This document shows positions 25,079 through 35,200 of a stretch of 64,000 nucleotides of DNA, piece after piece. The translations under genes and the position numbers were made by a program. Numbering within the stretch: position 1 is the stretch's first letter; each line of letters opens with the position of its first letter. Under the pieces are notes generated by a model. The model did not search any database, had not been told where the DNA came from, and saw only the letters and a program-made list of their open reading frames with translations. The DNA comes from Sphaerisporangium corydalis (GTDB lineage Bacteria; Actinomycetota; Actinomycetes; Streptosporangiales; Streptosporangiaceae). The stretch spans positions 1 to 64,000 of the forward strand of contig NZ_JANZYP010000041.1 in NCBI RefSeq assembly GCF_025506355.1. The letters are read 5' to 3'.

Positions 25079-27294
25079 TGCCGGGCGGAGAACGGCAGCC
25101 GGGGCTGCTGCCCATCCTGGCCGAGGACCTGCGGACGATCGTCGAGCGGGATCCGTCCGTGCGCACCCGGTCGGAGGCGTTGCTGCACCCGGCGCTCCCC
25201 GCGGTGTGGATGCACCGCGTCGCCCACCCGCTGTACCGGCGCGGCCGCCGGCTCCTGGCCAAGGCGCTGATGCTCCTCGCGCGCGGGGTCACCGGGGTGG
25301 AGATCCACCCAGGCGCGGTGCTCGGGCGCAGGGTGTTCGTCGACCACGGCGCGGCCGTGGTGGTCGGGGAGACCGCCGTCGTCGGCGACGACGTGACCAT
25401 CTACCACCAGGTGACCCTCGGCGCGGTCGGCTGGTGGCGCGACAACCGGCGCGCCGACGGGGAACGGCGGCACCCGGTGATCGGCGCCCGCGTGGTGCTG
25501 GGCGTCGGCGCGTCCGTCCTCGGGCCGGTGCACGTGGGGGACGACGCCATCGTCGGGGCCGGGACGCTCATTCTCGGGGACGTGCCCGCCGGGGCGCGCG
25601 CCCTCGCGCCGCTGGGCGCCGTGTCACCACGCAAGACCACCCTGTCCGACACCGACCCGGTGCCCGGCGCGGAGTCGCCCTCCGGCGCCGACCCGGTCCG
25701 CGGCGCCGATCTTGTTTCGAGCGCCGAGCCGCTTCCCATCGCCGACCCGGTCCGCGGCGCCGACCAGGTCCCGGGCGCCGAGCCGCCGGCCGTCGTGCCG
25801 GAGCCGGCAGGTCGTGGTGGCACCGCCGGGCCACGGATACCCCTGGGCCCGCTGGCCCCCCTCGCCATCCCCGCTCCGTGGGAGGCGCCCCTGGCCGGTC
25901 TGACGCGGTCCCGGCCGCAGGGGCCGGAGAGCGGCGGTGATCGGCCGCCCGCCCGATCCTCCCAGTCCCGACCAACCGACGAAAGGAATGGATCGATGAA
26001 TCCGGACAGCACGGTCCTGATAGTCGGTGCCACCGATGAGACCGTACGCAAGGCCAAGGAACTCGGCCTGACCATCCTTCTCCTCCAGCACCCCTCCAAG
26101 GTCAACGCCGAGCAGGAGGAGCTCGCCGACATCCTCCACGTCGTGGACTACACCGACTGGGCGGCCGTCGAGCCCATCGCCAGGCAACTGCGGGTGGAGC
26201 CGGGGTTCCGTGTCGCGGTCTCCATCACCGAGCCCGGCCTGGAGAACGCGGGGCGGATCAACGACCTGTTCGGGCTGGAGGGCACCGGCTACCAGGTCAC
26301 CCGGCTGCTCCGCGACAAGCTGGCCATGCGCCGGTACCTGGCCGAGCGCGACCCGTCGGCGGTGGCCGCCGCGCCGCTGCTGCTGCGCGAGGACCTGGAC
26401 TCCTTCGGAGCCCTCCACGGCTACCCGTTCATCGTCAAGCCCACCGACGCGACCGCCAGCATCGGCGTCTTCCGTGTCGACGGGCCCGAGGACGCCGCCG
26501 AGGTCTGGGCCACGGTCGAGGGCCTGCGCGGCACAAGGACCGACCGGATCTCCACGATGTACCTCCTGCAGGACTTCCTCATCGAGGAGTACGTCGAGGG
26601 GCCGGAGTACAGCGTCGAGGCGTTCAGCTTCGCCGGCCGCCACGTCGTCGTGGCGGTCACCGAGAAGTTCGTGCACGCCGACCGCTTCGCCGAGCTGGGT
26701 CACGCCCTGCCCGCCCGCCTGGAGGAAGGGGTGCGGGACCAGATCCGCGCGCGCGTGGCCAGTTTCCTGGACCTGATCGGGCTCAGGGACGGCGTCACCC
26801 ACACCGAGCTGCGCATCGGCCCGCGCGGCCCGATGATCATCGAGAGCCACAACCGCATCGCCGGCGACGCGATCCCGGAGCTGGTGCGGGGCGCGTACGG
26901 CATCGACATGACCGAGTACGCGCTGGGCTGGCCGTTCGGGCTGGTCCCCGAGCTGCCCGACCGGCCCAAGGCGCACGCAGGGGCCAGCGTGCGGTTCCTG
27001 GTCAGCGAGGCCGGCCGGGTCGAGTCGGTCGAGGGCGGACCCGACGCCGCGGCGCAGGACGGCGTGCTGGACGTGCGCATCACCGCCAAACCAGGGGATC
27101 GCGTGCACTCGTTACGCGACAACTGGGACCGCCTCGGCCTGGTGGCGGTGACCGGCGCGGACACGACCGCGGCGATCCGCCGCGGCGCGGAGGTCATCGA
27201 GGACAACATCCGGATCCGGGTGACGGGCGCCGACGGGCGCACCTGGCTCGCCCGCGTCGCCGAGACCGGAACGCCGGCGGGGGTGCGGGCATGA
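25078..27294 (+). CDS. serine O-acetyltransferase fused to ATP-grasp ligase
   Basis: 738 residues. Residues 1-190 are a short CysE/EpsC-like acyltransferase: a left-handed beta-helix with GVEIHPGAVLG, FVDHGAAVVVGETAVVGDDVTIYH (active-site His) and VIGARVVLGVGASVLG. Residues 190-305 are a repetitive linker (GADPVRGAD, AEPLPIADPVRGADQ). Residues 307-730 are an ATP-grasp carboxylate-amine ligase: KPTDATASIGVFRV, IEEYVEGPEYSVEAFSF, HTELRIGPRGPMIIESHNRI. No stop separates the parts, but ATG 25996 has AAAGGA eight bases upstream and would yield a free ATP-grasp. The enzyme would make O-acetylserine and activate a carboxylate for amide bond formation (inference). The C-terminal Ile tail that free SATs use to dock cysteine synthase is absent. 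Confidence 0.85.
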   Translation: MPGGERQPGLLPILAEDLRTIVERDPSVRTRSEALLHPALPAVWMHRVAHPLYRRGRRLLAKALMLLARGVTGVEIHPGAVLGRRVFVDHGAAVVVGETAVVGDDVTIYHQVTLGAVGWWRDNRRADGERRHPVIGARVVLGVGASVLGPVHVGDDAIVGAGTLILGDVPAGARALAPLGAVSPRKTTLSDTDPVPGAESPSGADPVRGADLVSSAEPLPIADPVRGADQVPGAEPPAVVPEPAGRGGTAGPRIPLGPLAPLAIPAPWEAPLAGLTRSRPQGPESGGDRPPARSSQSRPTDERNGSMNPDSTVLIVGATDETVRKAKELGLTILLLQHPSKVNAEQEELADILHVVDYTDWAAVEPIARQLRVEPGFRVAVSITEPGLENAGRINDLFGLEGTGYQVTRLLRDKLAMRRYLAERDPSAVAAAPLLLREDLDSFGALHGYPFIVKPTDATASIGVFRVDGPEDAAEVWATVEGLRGTRTDRISTMYLLQDFLIEEYVEGPEYSVEAFSFAGRHVVVAVTEKFVHADRFAELGHALPARLEEGVRDQIRARVASFLDLIGLRDGVTHTELRIGPRGPMIIESHNRIAGDAIPELVRGAYGIDMTEYALGWPFGLVPELPDRPKAHAGASVRFLVSEAGRVESVEGGPDAAAQDGVLDVRITAKPGDRVHSLRDNWDRLGLVAVTGADTTAAIRRGAEVIEDNIRIRVTGADGRTWLARVAETGTPAGVRA

Positions 27295-28553
27295 GCGTCC
27301 TGATCGTGCACCGGAGCCCGCTGGAGCCGTTCCCCTACCACCGCTGGCTGCGCGACTACGAGGGCCCGGTGGTGATCCTCGCCGCCCGCGACAGGTTCGA
27401 GCCGTTCGGCGAGCGGATCCCGGTCGGCAACATGGGTTACACCCACCTGGAGACCTTCGACGACGACGACCGGATCGACGAGCGGGTCGTCCAGCTCGCC
27501 GCCGAGTACGGCACCACGCACCTGATCGGGGAGCACGAGGCCGACGTGCTGCGCGTGGCCACCCTGCGCGAGCGGCTCGGGCTGCCCGGCCCCCGGGCCG
27601 ACGACGTGCTGCCGTTCAGGGACAAGGCCCTGATGAAGGAGCACGCCGAGCGGGTCGGCGTGGAGGTCGCGCCGCACACCGTGCCGCAGACCGAGGCGGA
27701 CGTGCTGGCCTTCGCCGGGACCCACGGATTCCCGCTGGTCTTCAAGAACAGGACCAGCTTCAACTCCATCGGCCTGCGCATCCTGCGCGACCAGGACGCG
27801 CTGACGGAGTTCCTCGCCGAGGAGTTCGGCGCGGTCAGGGACGACCTGCTGCTGGAGGCGTACATCCCCGGCCGCATGTGCCACGTCGACGGACTGATGG
27901 TGAACGGGGAGATCGCGCTGGCCTGGCCCTCCCAGTACCAGTACGAGCTCGCGTCGTTCGGCAGCGACCCCGGTTCCCGGGTCGACCTGGCGCTCGACTC
28001 CGACGACCCGCTCACCGACCGCCTGCTGGAGCTGACCGAGAAGACGCTCGCGGGGCTGCGGCTGCCCGGCGGGCACCTGCGCGACCACGCCTTCCACGCG
28101 GAGATCTTCCACACCCCCGACGACCGGCTGGTGCTGTGCGAGATCGCCTGCCGGTCCGGCGGCGGGAAGATCCGCGAGGTGTTCCACACCCTGTTCGGCG
28201 TCAACCTCGCCGAGTCCTCCATCCGGGCCCAGCTCGGCCTGCCGTTGCCCGACGTGGAGCGGGTCGCGCGGTCCGGTGGGCGGCCGAAGCCGGCGCGGAT
28301 GGCCGGTCAGGTGCTGATGATGAAGCGGCCTGGGCTGATCCACTCGCTGCCCGAGGCCCCGCAGGAGCCCTGGGTGGAGCACTTCTGGCTCTTCGCCCAC
28401 ACGGGCCAGGTGGTCCCGCCCGCCTCGGGGTCCGCCGACTTCCTGACCGTCGTCGTCGCCTCCGCGCCCACGCGCGTGGAGTGCGAGCGCCGGCTTCGTT
28501 CCCTCGGCGCGCGGCTGGAGGAGCAGGTCCAGGTCGTGGCGGTCCCGTCGTGA
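27291..28553 (+). CDS. ATP-grasp ligase
   Basis: 420 residues, start overlapping the previous stop as ATGA. An N-terminal preATP-grasp region (MSVLIVHRSPLEP; HLIGEHEADVLRVATLRERLGL) is followed by the ATP-binding lobe with LVFKNRTSFNSIGLRIL (Lys near residue 150), LLEAYIPGRMCHVDGLMV and the metal-binding HAEIFHTPDDRLVLCEIACRSGGGKI near residue 285. It is of the ATP-grasp_4/amino-acid ligase type. It probably joins the product of the first ligase, or a substituted alanine, to another amine (inference). The downstream MFS gene overlaps its stop. Confidence 0.85.
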   Translation: MSVLIVHRSPLEPFPYHRWLRDYEGPVVILAARDRFEPFGERIPVGNMGYTHLETFDDDDRIDERVVQLAAEYGTTHLIGEHEADVLRVATLRERLGLPGPRADDVLPFRDKALMKEHAERVGVEVAPHTVPQTEADVLAFAGTHGFPLVFKNRTSFNSIGLRILRDQDALTEFLAEEFGAVRDDLLLEAYIPGRMCHVDGLMVNGEIALAWPSQYQYELASFGSDPGSRVDLALDSDDPLTDRLLELTEKTLAGLRLPGGHLRDHAFHAEIFHTPDDRLVLCEIACRSGGGKIREVFHTLFGVNLAESSIRAQLGLPLPDVERVARSGGRPKPARMAGQVLMMKRPGLIHSLPEAPQEPWVEHFWLFAHTGQVVPPASGSADFLTVVVASAPTRVECERRLRSLGARLEEQVQVVAVPS

Positions 28554-29968
28554 GACGCCTGTCGACACAGACGCGCTACATGGCCGGCATGGTGGTGGAC
28601 GCCACCGGCAGCGGCATGTACCTGCCGTTGTCCCTGCTCTTCTTCCACCACGCCACCGGGCTGCCGCTGGACCGGGTCGGCGTCATCATGAGCGCGGCGG
28701 CGCTGCTCAGCCTGGTCGGCAACCCGATCGCGGGCGTGCTCGTCGACCGCTTCGGCGCGCGGGCCGTCGTCGTGGGCGGCTACCTGGTGCGCGCCGTGGG
28801 CTTCGCGACGTACCCGCTGGTGGACTCGCCGGTCACGATGTTCCTTGCGGTCGCGCTGGTGGCGCTCGGCGACGGGTCCTACCCGCCGTCGATCCAGTCG
28901 TTCGTGGCCGCCATCGCCCAGGGCGCCGACCGGGACAAGCTCCTGGCCGCGCAACGCAGCCTGCGCAACGCCGGCCTCGGCGTGGGCGGCCTGCTCGCGG
29001 GCGCCGCGCTCGGCCTGGGCAGCGACGCCGCCTACACGGGGATCGTCCTGGTCAGCGCGGCGGCGTTCGTCGGCGCCGCGCTGATCCTGCGCAAGATCCC
29101 GGTTCCCCGCGTGGGCGCGCGGGCCGCGACGGCCGCCCCCCGGACGGCCTCGGCCGCCCCGAAGAAGGGGGGGTACCGGCTCGTCCTGCGCGACCGCACG
29201 TTCCTCGTGCTGACCCTGCAGAACGTGCCGAGCGCCTTCGGCTACATGGTGCTGTCGGTGGCGCTGCCCATCTACGTCACCCAGGAGCTGGGCGCCTCCG
29301 CGTCGCTGGTCGGCGTGCTGTACGCGGTCAACACCGTGGGCATCGCGCTGTTGCAGATCCCGGTGACGCGGCGGCTGATCCGGTACCGGCGCACCCGCAC
29401 CGCCGCGTTCGGCGCCTCCATGTTCTCGCTGTCGTTCGTGGCGTTCGCCGTGCTGGCCGGGGTGCCGGTCGAGTCGGTGCAGCTCGTCGGGGTCTTCGCC
29501 GCGACGGGGCTGTTCACGCTGGGGGAGATGCTGCACGGCGCGCCGCTGTCCGCCCTGGTGTCGAGCGCGGCCCCCGAGGAGACGCGCGGCAGGTACATGT
29601 CGGTGTACCAGTTCTCCTGGGCCATTCCGACCGCGCTGGCCCCGGCGGTGCTGACCGCGCTGCTGAGCTGGTCGGTGACCTCGATGTGGCTCCTGCTCGC
29701 GGCGGGTGTCGTCGTCTCGGCCTTCACCCTGCTCCGCCTGGAGCCCCACCTGCCCGTCCAGGCCGTCCACCCGCACGTCCCGGTCACGCCGCCGGTCCGC
29801 GACGAGCAGGTCCGCGACGAGCAGGTCCGCGACGAGCAGGTCCGCGACGAGCAGGTCCGCGACGAGCGGGCCCGTGACGAGCGGGCCCGCGAAGAGGTGG
29901 CCAGGGAAGAGCAGGTCCGCGAGGAGGCGGCCCTGGAGACCGTCGCCTCACGAAGCCGGGAGGGCTGA
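28550..29968 (+). CDS. MFS exporter
   Basis: 472 residues from GTG 28550, overlapping the previous stop as GTGA. Twelve membrane helices are arranged as two halves separated by a charged loop (RVGARAATAAPRTASAAPKKGG, about residues 185-207). The motif-A region reads NPIAGVLVDRFGARAVVVGG near residue 62. The C-terminal tail (~410-472) is hydrophilic, with VRDEQ repeated several times and ending in ARE/VRE variants. As last gene of the ligase operon it most likely exports the product and gives self-resistance. Confidence 0.88.
   Translation: MRRLSTQTRYMAGMVVDATGSGMYLPLSLLFFHHATGLPLDRVGVIMSAAALLSLVGNPIAGVLVDRFGARAVVVGGYLVRAVGFATYPLVDSPVTMFLAVALVALGDGSYPPSIQSFVAAIAQGADRDKLLAAQRSLRNAGLGVGGLLAGAALGLGSDAAYTGIVLVSAAAFVGAALILRKIPVPRVGARAATAAPRTASAAPKKGGYRLVLRDRTFLVLTLQNVPSAFGYMVLSVALPIYVTQELGASASLVGVLYAVNTVGIALLQIPVTRRLIRYRRTRTAAFGASMFSLSFVAFAVLAGVPVESVQLVGVFAATGLFTLGEMLHGAPLSALVSSAAPEETRGRYMSVYQFSWAIPTALAPAVLTALLSWSVTSMWLLLAAGVVVSAFTLLRLEPHLPVQAVHPHVPVTPPVRDEQVRDEQVRDEQVRDEQVRDERARDERAREEVAREEQVREEAALETVASRSREG
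29795..29899 (+). repeat. 15-bp coding repeat in the MFS tail
   Basis: GTCCGCGACGAGCAG is repeated four times exactly (29795-29854), then two or three degenerate copies follow. It encodes VRDEQ units. Copy number changes keep the frame. Confidence 0.8.
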
Positions 29969-29991
29969 ACCCGGACGCGCGCACGGCGCCG

Positions 29992-30028
29992 CGTGGCCCC
30001 CGCGACCTGACCGGTCGTGGGGGCCACG
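29992..30028. terminator. bidirectional terminator between convergent operons
   Basis: CGTGGCCCCC (29992-30001) pairs with GGGGGCCACG (30019-30028); the stem continues with GCGACC/GGTCGT including one G-U, leaving a 5-base loop. It serves both the MFS gene and the PLP gene. Confidence 0.85.
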
Positions 30029-30045
30029 TGGTTCCCGCGCCCGGG

Positions 30046-30984
30046 TCAGGTGGCCGGCCACCAGCTCAGGTAGCGCTCGCCGGTGTCGGGGAAGATCGTC
30101 GCGACCGTCAGCCCCGACAGGTCGTGGCGGCGGCCGAGCTCGACGCAGCCGTACGCGGCCGCTCCCGAGGAGACCCCGACCAGCAGCCCGGTGGTGGCCG
30201 CGATCGTCCGGGTCATGTCGGCCGCGTCGGCGTCGGAGACGGTGACGACGTCGTCGATGATGGTGACGTCGGTGACCGGGCTGATGAAGCCGCCGTTGAG
30301 GCCGGGGATCCGGTGCGGTCCGGGAGGCCCGCCGGACAGCAGGGGGGACCCCTCGGGCTCCACCGCGACGATGCGCAGCCCCGGGTTGCGTTCGCGCAGG
30401 TAGCGGCCCGTCCCGGTCAGGGTGCCGCCGGTCCCGACCCCGCACACCAGCACGTCGACGGCGCCGCCGGTGGCCTCCCAGATCTCCGGCCCGGTGGTCG
30501 AGTAGTGAGCCATGATGTTGGCGGTGTTCTCGTGCTGGCAGGCGTACCAGGATCCGGGGGCGGCGGCGTGCAGCTCCAGGGCCCGGTCGACGCACCCCTG
30601 GAACCCGAGGACGCTCTCGGTGAACTCCACCTGCGCCCCCAGCATGCGCAGGGTCAGCAGGCGTTCCCGCGACGCGTTGTCCGGCATGACGACGACACAC
30701 GGGTAACCCCGGCTGACCGCCAGCGCGGCCAGGGCGATGCCGGTGTTGCCCGAGGTCGACTCGATCACGGTCGCGCCGGGGGTCAGCGCGCCGGACGCCT
30801 CGGCCTCCTCGATCATCCGCAGCGCCACCCGGTCCTTGATGCTCGACAACGGATTCGCCGCCTCCAGCTTGGCGAGCAAATTCGTGGTCGGCGGCAGACC
30901 GTCAAGGACAAGGCGGAGCAATGGGGTGTTGCCGATGAGGTCGTCAATCTTGGTCGCGATGTCGCTGCCGATCAGGGGTAACAT
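30046..30984 (-). CDS. cysteine-synthase-like PLP enzyme (beta-substituted alanine synthase)
   Basis: 312 residues from ATG 30984 with AGAGGAG five bases upstream; an ATG at 31020 lacks a site. Fold-type II PLP family: the PLP lysine is in NPLSSIKDRVA near residue 44, the substrate loop in ESTSGNTGIALAAL near 72, the phosphate loop in GVGTGGTLTGTGRYLRE near 180, and SSGAAAYG near 270. It should replace the acetyl group of O-acetylserine with a nucleophile. Convergent with the acetyltransferase/ATP-grasp operon, it plausibly supplies the modified alanine that the ligases use. It could instead be an ordinary cysteine synthase; the location argues for a specialised role. Confidence 0.85.
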   Translation of the reverse strand: MLPLIGSDIATKIDDLIGNTPLLRLVLDGLPPTTNLLAKLEAANPLSSIKDRVALRMIEEAEASGALTPGATVIESTSGNTGIALAALAVSRGYPCVVVMPDNASRERLLTLRMLGAQVEFTESVLGFQGCVDRALELHAAAPGSWYACQHENTANIMAHYSTTGPEIWEATGGAVDVLVCGVGTGGTLTGTGRYLRERNPGLRIVAVEPEGSPLLSGGPPGPHRIPGLNGGFISPVTDVTIIDDVVTVSDADAADMTRTIAATTGLLVGVSSGAAAYGCVELGRRHDLSGLTVATIFPDTGERYLSWWPAT

Positions 30985-31214
30985 CCAGGCTCCTCTGTAC
31001 TGGCCGTCTTGCGATGCCATACCGGATCCGGCGCCGACCGCGATCGAATGCCGCCGCGGATCACGGGGGCTCTATTAGAGAGATCGAACAACGGTACGAC
31101 GCCGGTCCCGACGGAACACCCGCTGGCGTGCTCACTTGCGGGCCGCCACATTCGGGACGGCCGCCATAGGATGGCGTCACTTGCCCGAAGCCCCCGGCGG
31201 TGCGGGAGAACGTC

Positions 31215-32219
31215 ATGAAGGCGGTCGTCCAGAGCTCCTACGGCTCACCCGACGTCCTCGCGGTCCGGGAGATCGGCAGGCCGGCCGTCAAGGACGACGA
31301 GGTGCTGGTACGCGTGCACGCGGCCTCCGTCCACCCCGATGTCTGGCACGTCGTGAGCGGCCGGCCGTACGTCCTGCGCCTCATGGGGGCCGGTCTGCGC
31401 GGGCCGAAGAACCCTGTCCCGGGAACGGACATGGCGGGTCGCGTGGAATCGGCGGGCCGGAACGTGACGCGGTTCCGGCCGGGGGACGAGGTGTTCGGCG
31501 AGACCGTACGCGGCAACCAGTGGAGGAACGGCGGCGCCTTCGCCGAGTACGTGTCCGTCCCCGAGGACGCCCTGGCGCCCAAGCCCGGCAACGTCACCTT
31601 CGAACAGGCCGCGGCCGTGCCCACCGCCGGGCTCATCGCCCTGCGCAACCTCCCGGCGGGCCTGCGACCAGGACAAAGCGTGCTGGTCAACGGGGCCGGC
31701 GGCGGCGTGGGGTCCATGGCCGTGCAGCTCGCCAAGGCGTACGGGGCGACGGTGACCGGCGTCGACCACCACCGGAAACTGGACATGGTGCGCGCGCTCG
31801 GCGCCGACCGCGTCATCGACCACACCCAGGAGGACTTCACCCGGAACGGCGAGCGCCACGACCTGATCTTCGACGTTCCCGGGAACCACTCCTTCCCGGA
31901 ATGCCGGCGCGCCCTGCTGCCCGGGGGGACCTACGTGCTCATCGGGCACGACCGCTTCGGCGCCGCGGGCGGCCGCCTGCTGGGCAGCCTGCCGCATTTC
32001 TTCAAGCTGATGGCGATGTCCCCGTTCCGGAGCCAGTTGCCGAAGCTGAACCTGTCGCCGCCGAGCAACAAGGACCTGATGGCCGTGCTCGCGGAGTTCC
32101 TGGAAACGGGGAGGCTCACGCCGGTCATCGGCAGGACGTACTCGCTGAGCGAGGTCCCCGACGCCATCCGCGACCTGACCGAGGGCACCGTCCAGGGAAG
32201 ACTCGTCATCACCATGTGA
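31215..32219 (+). CDS. MDR-family NAD(P)-dependent oxidoreductase (quinone-reductase-like)
   Basis: 334 residues from ATG 31215 with GGGAGAAC upstream. GroES-like N-terminal half with PGTDMAGRVESAGRNVTRFRPGDEVFG near residue 68; the Rossmann half has VNGAGGGVGSMAVQLAKAYG near 160; C-terminal LTEGTVQGRLVITM. No zinc-binding Cys cluster is present, which fits zinc-independent quinone or enone reductases. Substrate unknown. It ends just before a strong bidirectional terminator. Confidence 0.88.
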   Translation: MKAVVQSSYGSPDVLAVREIGRPAVKDDEVLVRVHAASVHPDVWHVVSGRPYVLRLMGAGLRGPKNPVPGTDMAGRVESAGRNVTRFRPGDEVFGETVRGNQWRNGGAFAEYVSVPEDALAPKPGNVTFEQAAAVPTAGLIALRNLPAGLRPGQSVLVNGAGGGVGSMAVQLAKAYGATVTGVDHHRKLDMVRALGADRVIDHTQEDFTRNGERHDLIFDVPGNHSFPECRRALLPGGTYVLIGHDRFGAAGGRLLGSLPHFFKLMAMSPFRSQLPKLNLSPPSNKDLMAVLAEFLETGRLTPVIGRTYSLSEVPDAIRDLTEGTVQGRLVITM

Positions 32220-32240
32220 ACGCCCGCCCAGGCCCCCGGT

Positions 32241-32277
32241 GGGACCCCGCCGCGACCAGGAGGCGCGGCGGGGTCCC
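32241..32277. terminator. bidirectional terminator
   Basis: Perfect 14-bp stem GGGACCCCGCCGCG (32241-32254) with its complement (32264-32277) and a 9-base loop, between the convergent MDR and subtilase genes. Confidence 0.88.
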
Positions 32278-32283
32278 GGGGAA

Positions 32284-35200
32284 TCACTTGATCTCGTAGG
32301 CCCTGGTGACGGTCTCGGCGAAGGTGTTACCGCCGGTGTCGGCGACCTTGACGCGCAGCGAGGCGAACCTGCCGCGGGTGAGGACCGGGTGCCAGGTCTC
32401 GGCGGACCAGGTGCCCTTGCCCGACGGGAGCACCAGCGTGGGCAGCCAGGTGCGTCCGTCGTCGTAGGAGATGTCCACGGTGACCGCGCTCACCCTCAGG
32501 TCGGGCGAGCCGTCCTGGCGCTGGACCCGCAGCGGGATGCGCATGTGGCCGGTGCCGGCGCGGTTGCGGTCGTCCAGCTCCGGGGTGATCCTGACGGCCA
32601 GCAGGGGCAGCACCTGCCGCTTGCCCGGTGCGGGGGTCTTCGACCTGAACCGCCACTCCGCGGCGACCCGCGTGGACACCTTGGTCATGGCCGGGTCGCG
32701 GTCGGCGGTCATGGTGAGCCGGTAGTCGCCCTCCTTCCTGTCGGCCGGCACCTCGACGTTGCCGACCAGGTAGTCGGAGGTGAACACCTCCTTGCCGTCG
32801 CGGTAGAGCCTGGCCCGAGGGGCGAGGTACTCGCCGTAGGAGAGGCGCTCGGGCACCCCGTCCTCGAACAGCCCGGTGGCGAACTGCAGCAGGTTCTCCT
32901 CACGCCAGGACAGGTCGCCGCCGGGGGTGAGGCCGGCCGCGAAGACGCCGTTGTTCCAGCGGTCGGAGGTCTTCTGGCCGGCGCGGTAGAGGGTGGTCCT
33001 GCCGAAGAAGAACTGGTCGACGTTGTCCCAGCCCTCCGACGCCTTGTACTGGATGAAGGACGGGTACCAGCCGGTGTCGCCGGGCGTGTAGTACTCGGTC
33101 CGGTGGAAGGGGAGCGGGAACCTGGACACCTCGCCGTACGGCATCCAGGCCATCTCCTTCCCGTACAGCACGGGCAGGGCGAAGTGCTCGCCGAGCTTGG
33201 CGTCCTGCTGGGTGGCGTACGTGGAGGTGACCTCGGCGAGGTCGCGGCGGCGCGGGCGGTAGCCGGGGTCGGCGGGGATGCGCGGCTCGGCCTTCATCAG
33301 GTGGTAGAAGTACGGGCTGTCGTCGTAGGTGCCGTCGCCCTTCGGCTTGGCCCACTGGGTCCAGCGGTAGTACGCGAAGTTCTTGCTCGCCGCGCGGGCC
33401 GTGGGGATGGCCTTGATGCCCTGAATGCGGTCGGTCCCCCACATGCCGCCCAGGTCGACGTCCACGCCCATGGGCTGGACGCCGTCGGCGAGCTGGAGCA
33501 TGCCGAGCAGGCCGATGGCCAGCCGCGCGGTCGGCTCCTCGGTGCGCACGTCCACCGGCTTGGCCTGGCGGGCGTCGGCGGCGACGGTGCGGTCGGCCTT
33601 GAGCGTGAACTCCGGGTCGGCGGCCATCACCAGGGTGCCGTCCTGGTCGGCCATGAGGGTGACGACCGTGTAGCGGTGTCCCTTCTCCAGCCGCAGGTCC
33701 AGCGCGCCACCGGAGACGTCGTAGTTGGTCTGCTCCTTGAGGTCGAGGTCGATCACCCCGGCGAAGGCGGCCGCGGGGGGTTGTCCGTCGGTGCCGGTGA
33801 AGGCCAGCTTGAGCGCGCGCTTCTCAGGTTCGACCCGGACGCCGATGCCGGTGCGCACGGAGACCCCGGCGCCGGCGGCGATGACCGTGCCGCTGTACAT
33901 GCCGATCGCGGTCGGCTCCGCGGTCACCCCGACCCGGGCGGTGCCGTGGGCGGGCACCTCCACCGTGGTGGCGCTGAGCTTGAACGGCATCACCGTCTCA
34001 CCGTGGCCGTCCTTGGCGATCACGCTCAGGTCCAGCTTGACGGCGGTGTCGCCGTCGTTGCGGTAGGTGAGCGTGTGCTCGACCGGTGCGGGGGCGGGCA
34101 GCTCGAACTCTCCCATGCTCAGCGAGGCCGGTTCGGTCGTGACCTGCTGGGCGACGGCGCGGGCGACGTCCACGCGGCCCGAGCCCTGGACGTAGGCGCC
34201 CAGCTCGTCGCCGGGCGCGGTGGAGGCCATCAGCGCCGCCTTGATCTGGGCGGCCTTCCAGTCGGGGTGCCGGCCGGCGACGATCGCCGCCGACCCCGTC
34301 ACGTGCGGGGTGGCCATGGAGGTCCCGCTCATCTCGGTGTAGGAGTCGTCCACCGGGGAGCCCGCGGCGGTGTCCGCGGCCCTGGCGGCGACGATGCCCA
34401 CGCCCGGGGCGATCAGGTCGGGCTTGACCGCGCCGTCGCCGGCGCGCGGGCCGGTGCTGCTGAACTCGGCGACCGTGTCGTCGTCGCGGAAGGAGGCGCC
34501 GACCGACAGTGCGCTGTCGGCACTGCTCGGCGAGCCGAGCGTCTGCGGGCCGTCGTTGCCGGACGCGACGACGAACAGCGTGCCGTACTGCTCCGACAGG
34601 GTGTTGAGGGCCTGCTCCACCGGGTCGAGGCCGGGCACGTCGGGGCTGCCGAGGCTGAGGTTGGCGACGCGGGCACCGTTCTCCGCCGCCCAGGTCATGG
34701 CCTCGATGATGCCCGAGTCCGGGCAGTTGCCGCTCTGCTCGCAGATCTTGCCGATCAGGAGCTTCGCGCCGGGGGCGACGCCCTTGTACCGGCCGCCCGA
34801 CGCGGCGCCGGATCCGGCGATCGTGGCGGCGACGTGCGTGCCGTGGCCGTTGAGGTCGCGGACGTCCGGCTCGGAGGTGAAGTTCTCGGACTTCACGACC
34901 AGGCCTTGCAGGTCGGGGTGACCGGGGTCGTAGCCGCTGTCGAGCACGGCGACGGGGACGTCCTGGCCGGTGTAGCCGGCCTGCCAGGCCAGGGGCGCGC
35001 CGATGTGCGGGACGCTGACGTCCAGGGACAGCTTGGCCTTGCCGTCCAGCCAGATCTTCTCGGGCGCGGCCGCCGTTCTGGCCTGCCCGGACAGCGACTT
35101 CCACAGCGTGCCGGCGGCGGCGTGGGGCTCGCTCCGGGCGACGCCGTTGATCGCGGGCAGCGGGCGCCCGCCGGCGGTGCGCAGCGTGGCCGCGCCGGCC

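Noticed and set aside
3582-30984. A single large biosynthetic cluster joining the NRPS and the SAT/ATP-grasp operon
   Set aside because: About 14 kb of independently regulated genes and several strong terminators separate them; nothing ties their products together.
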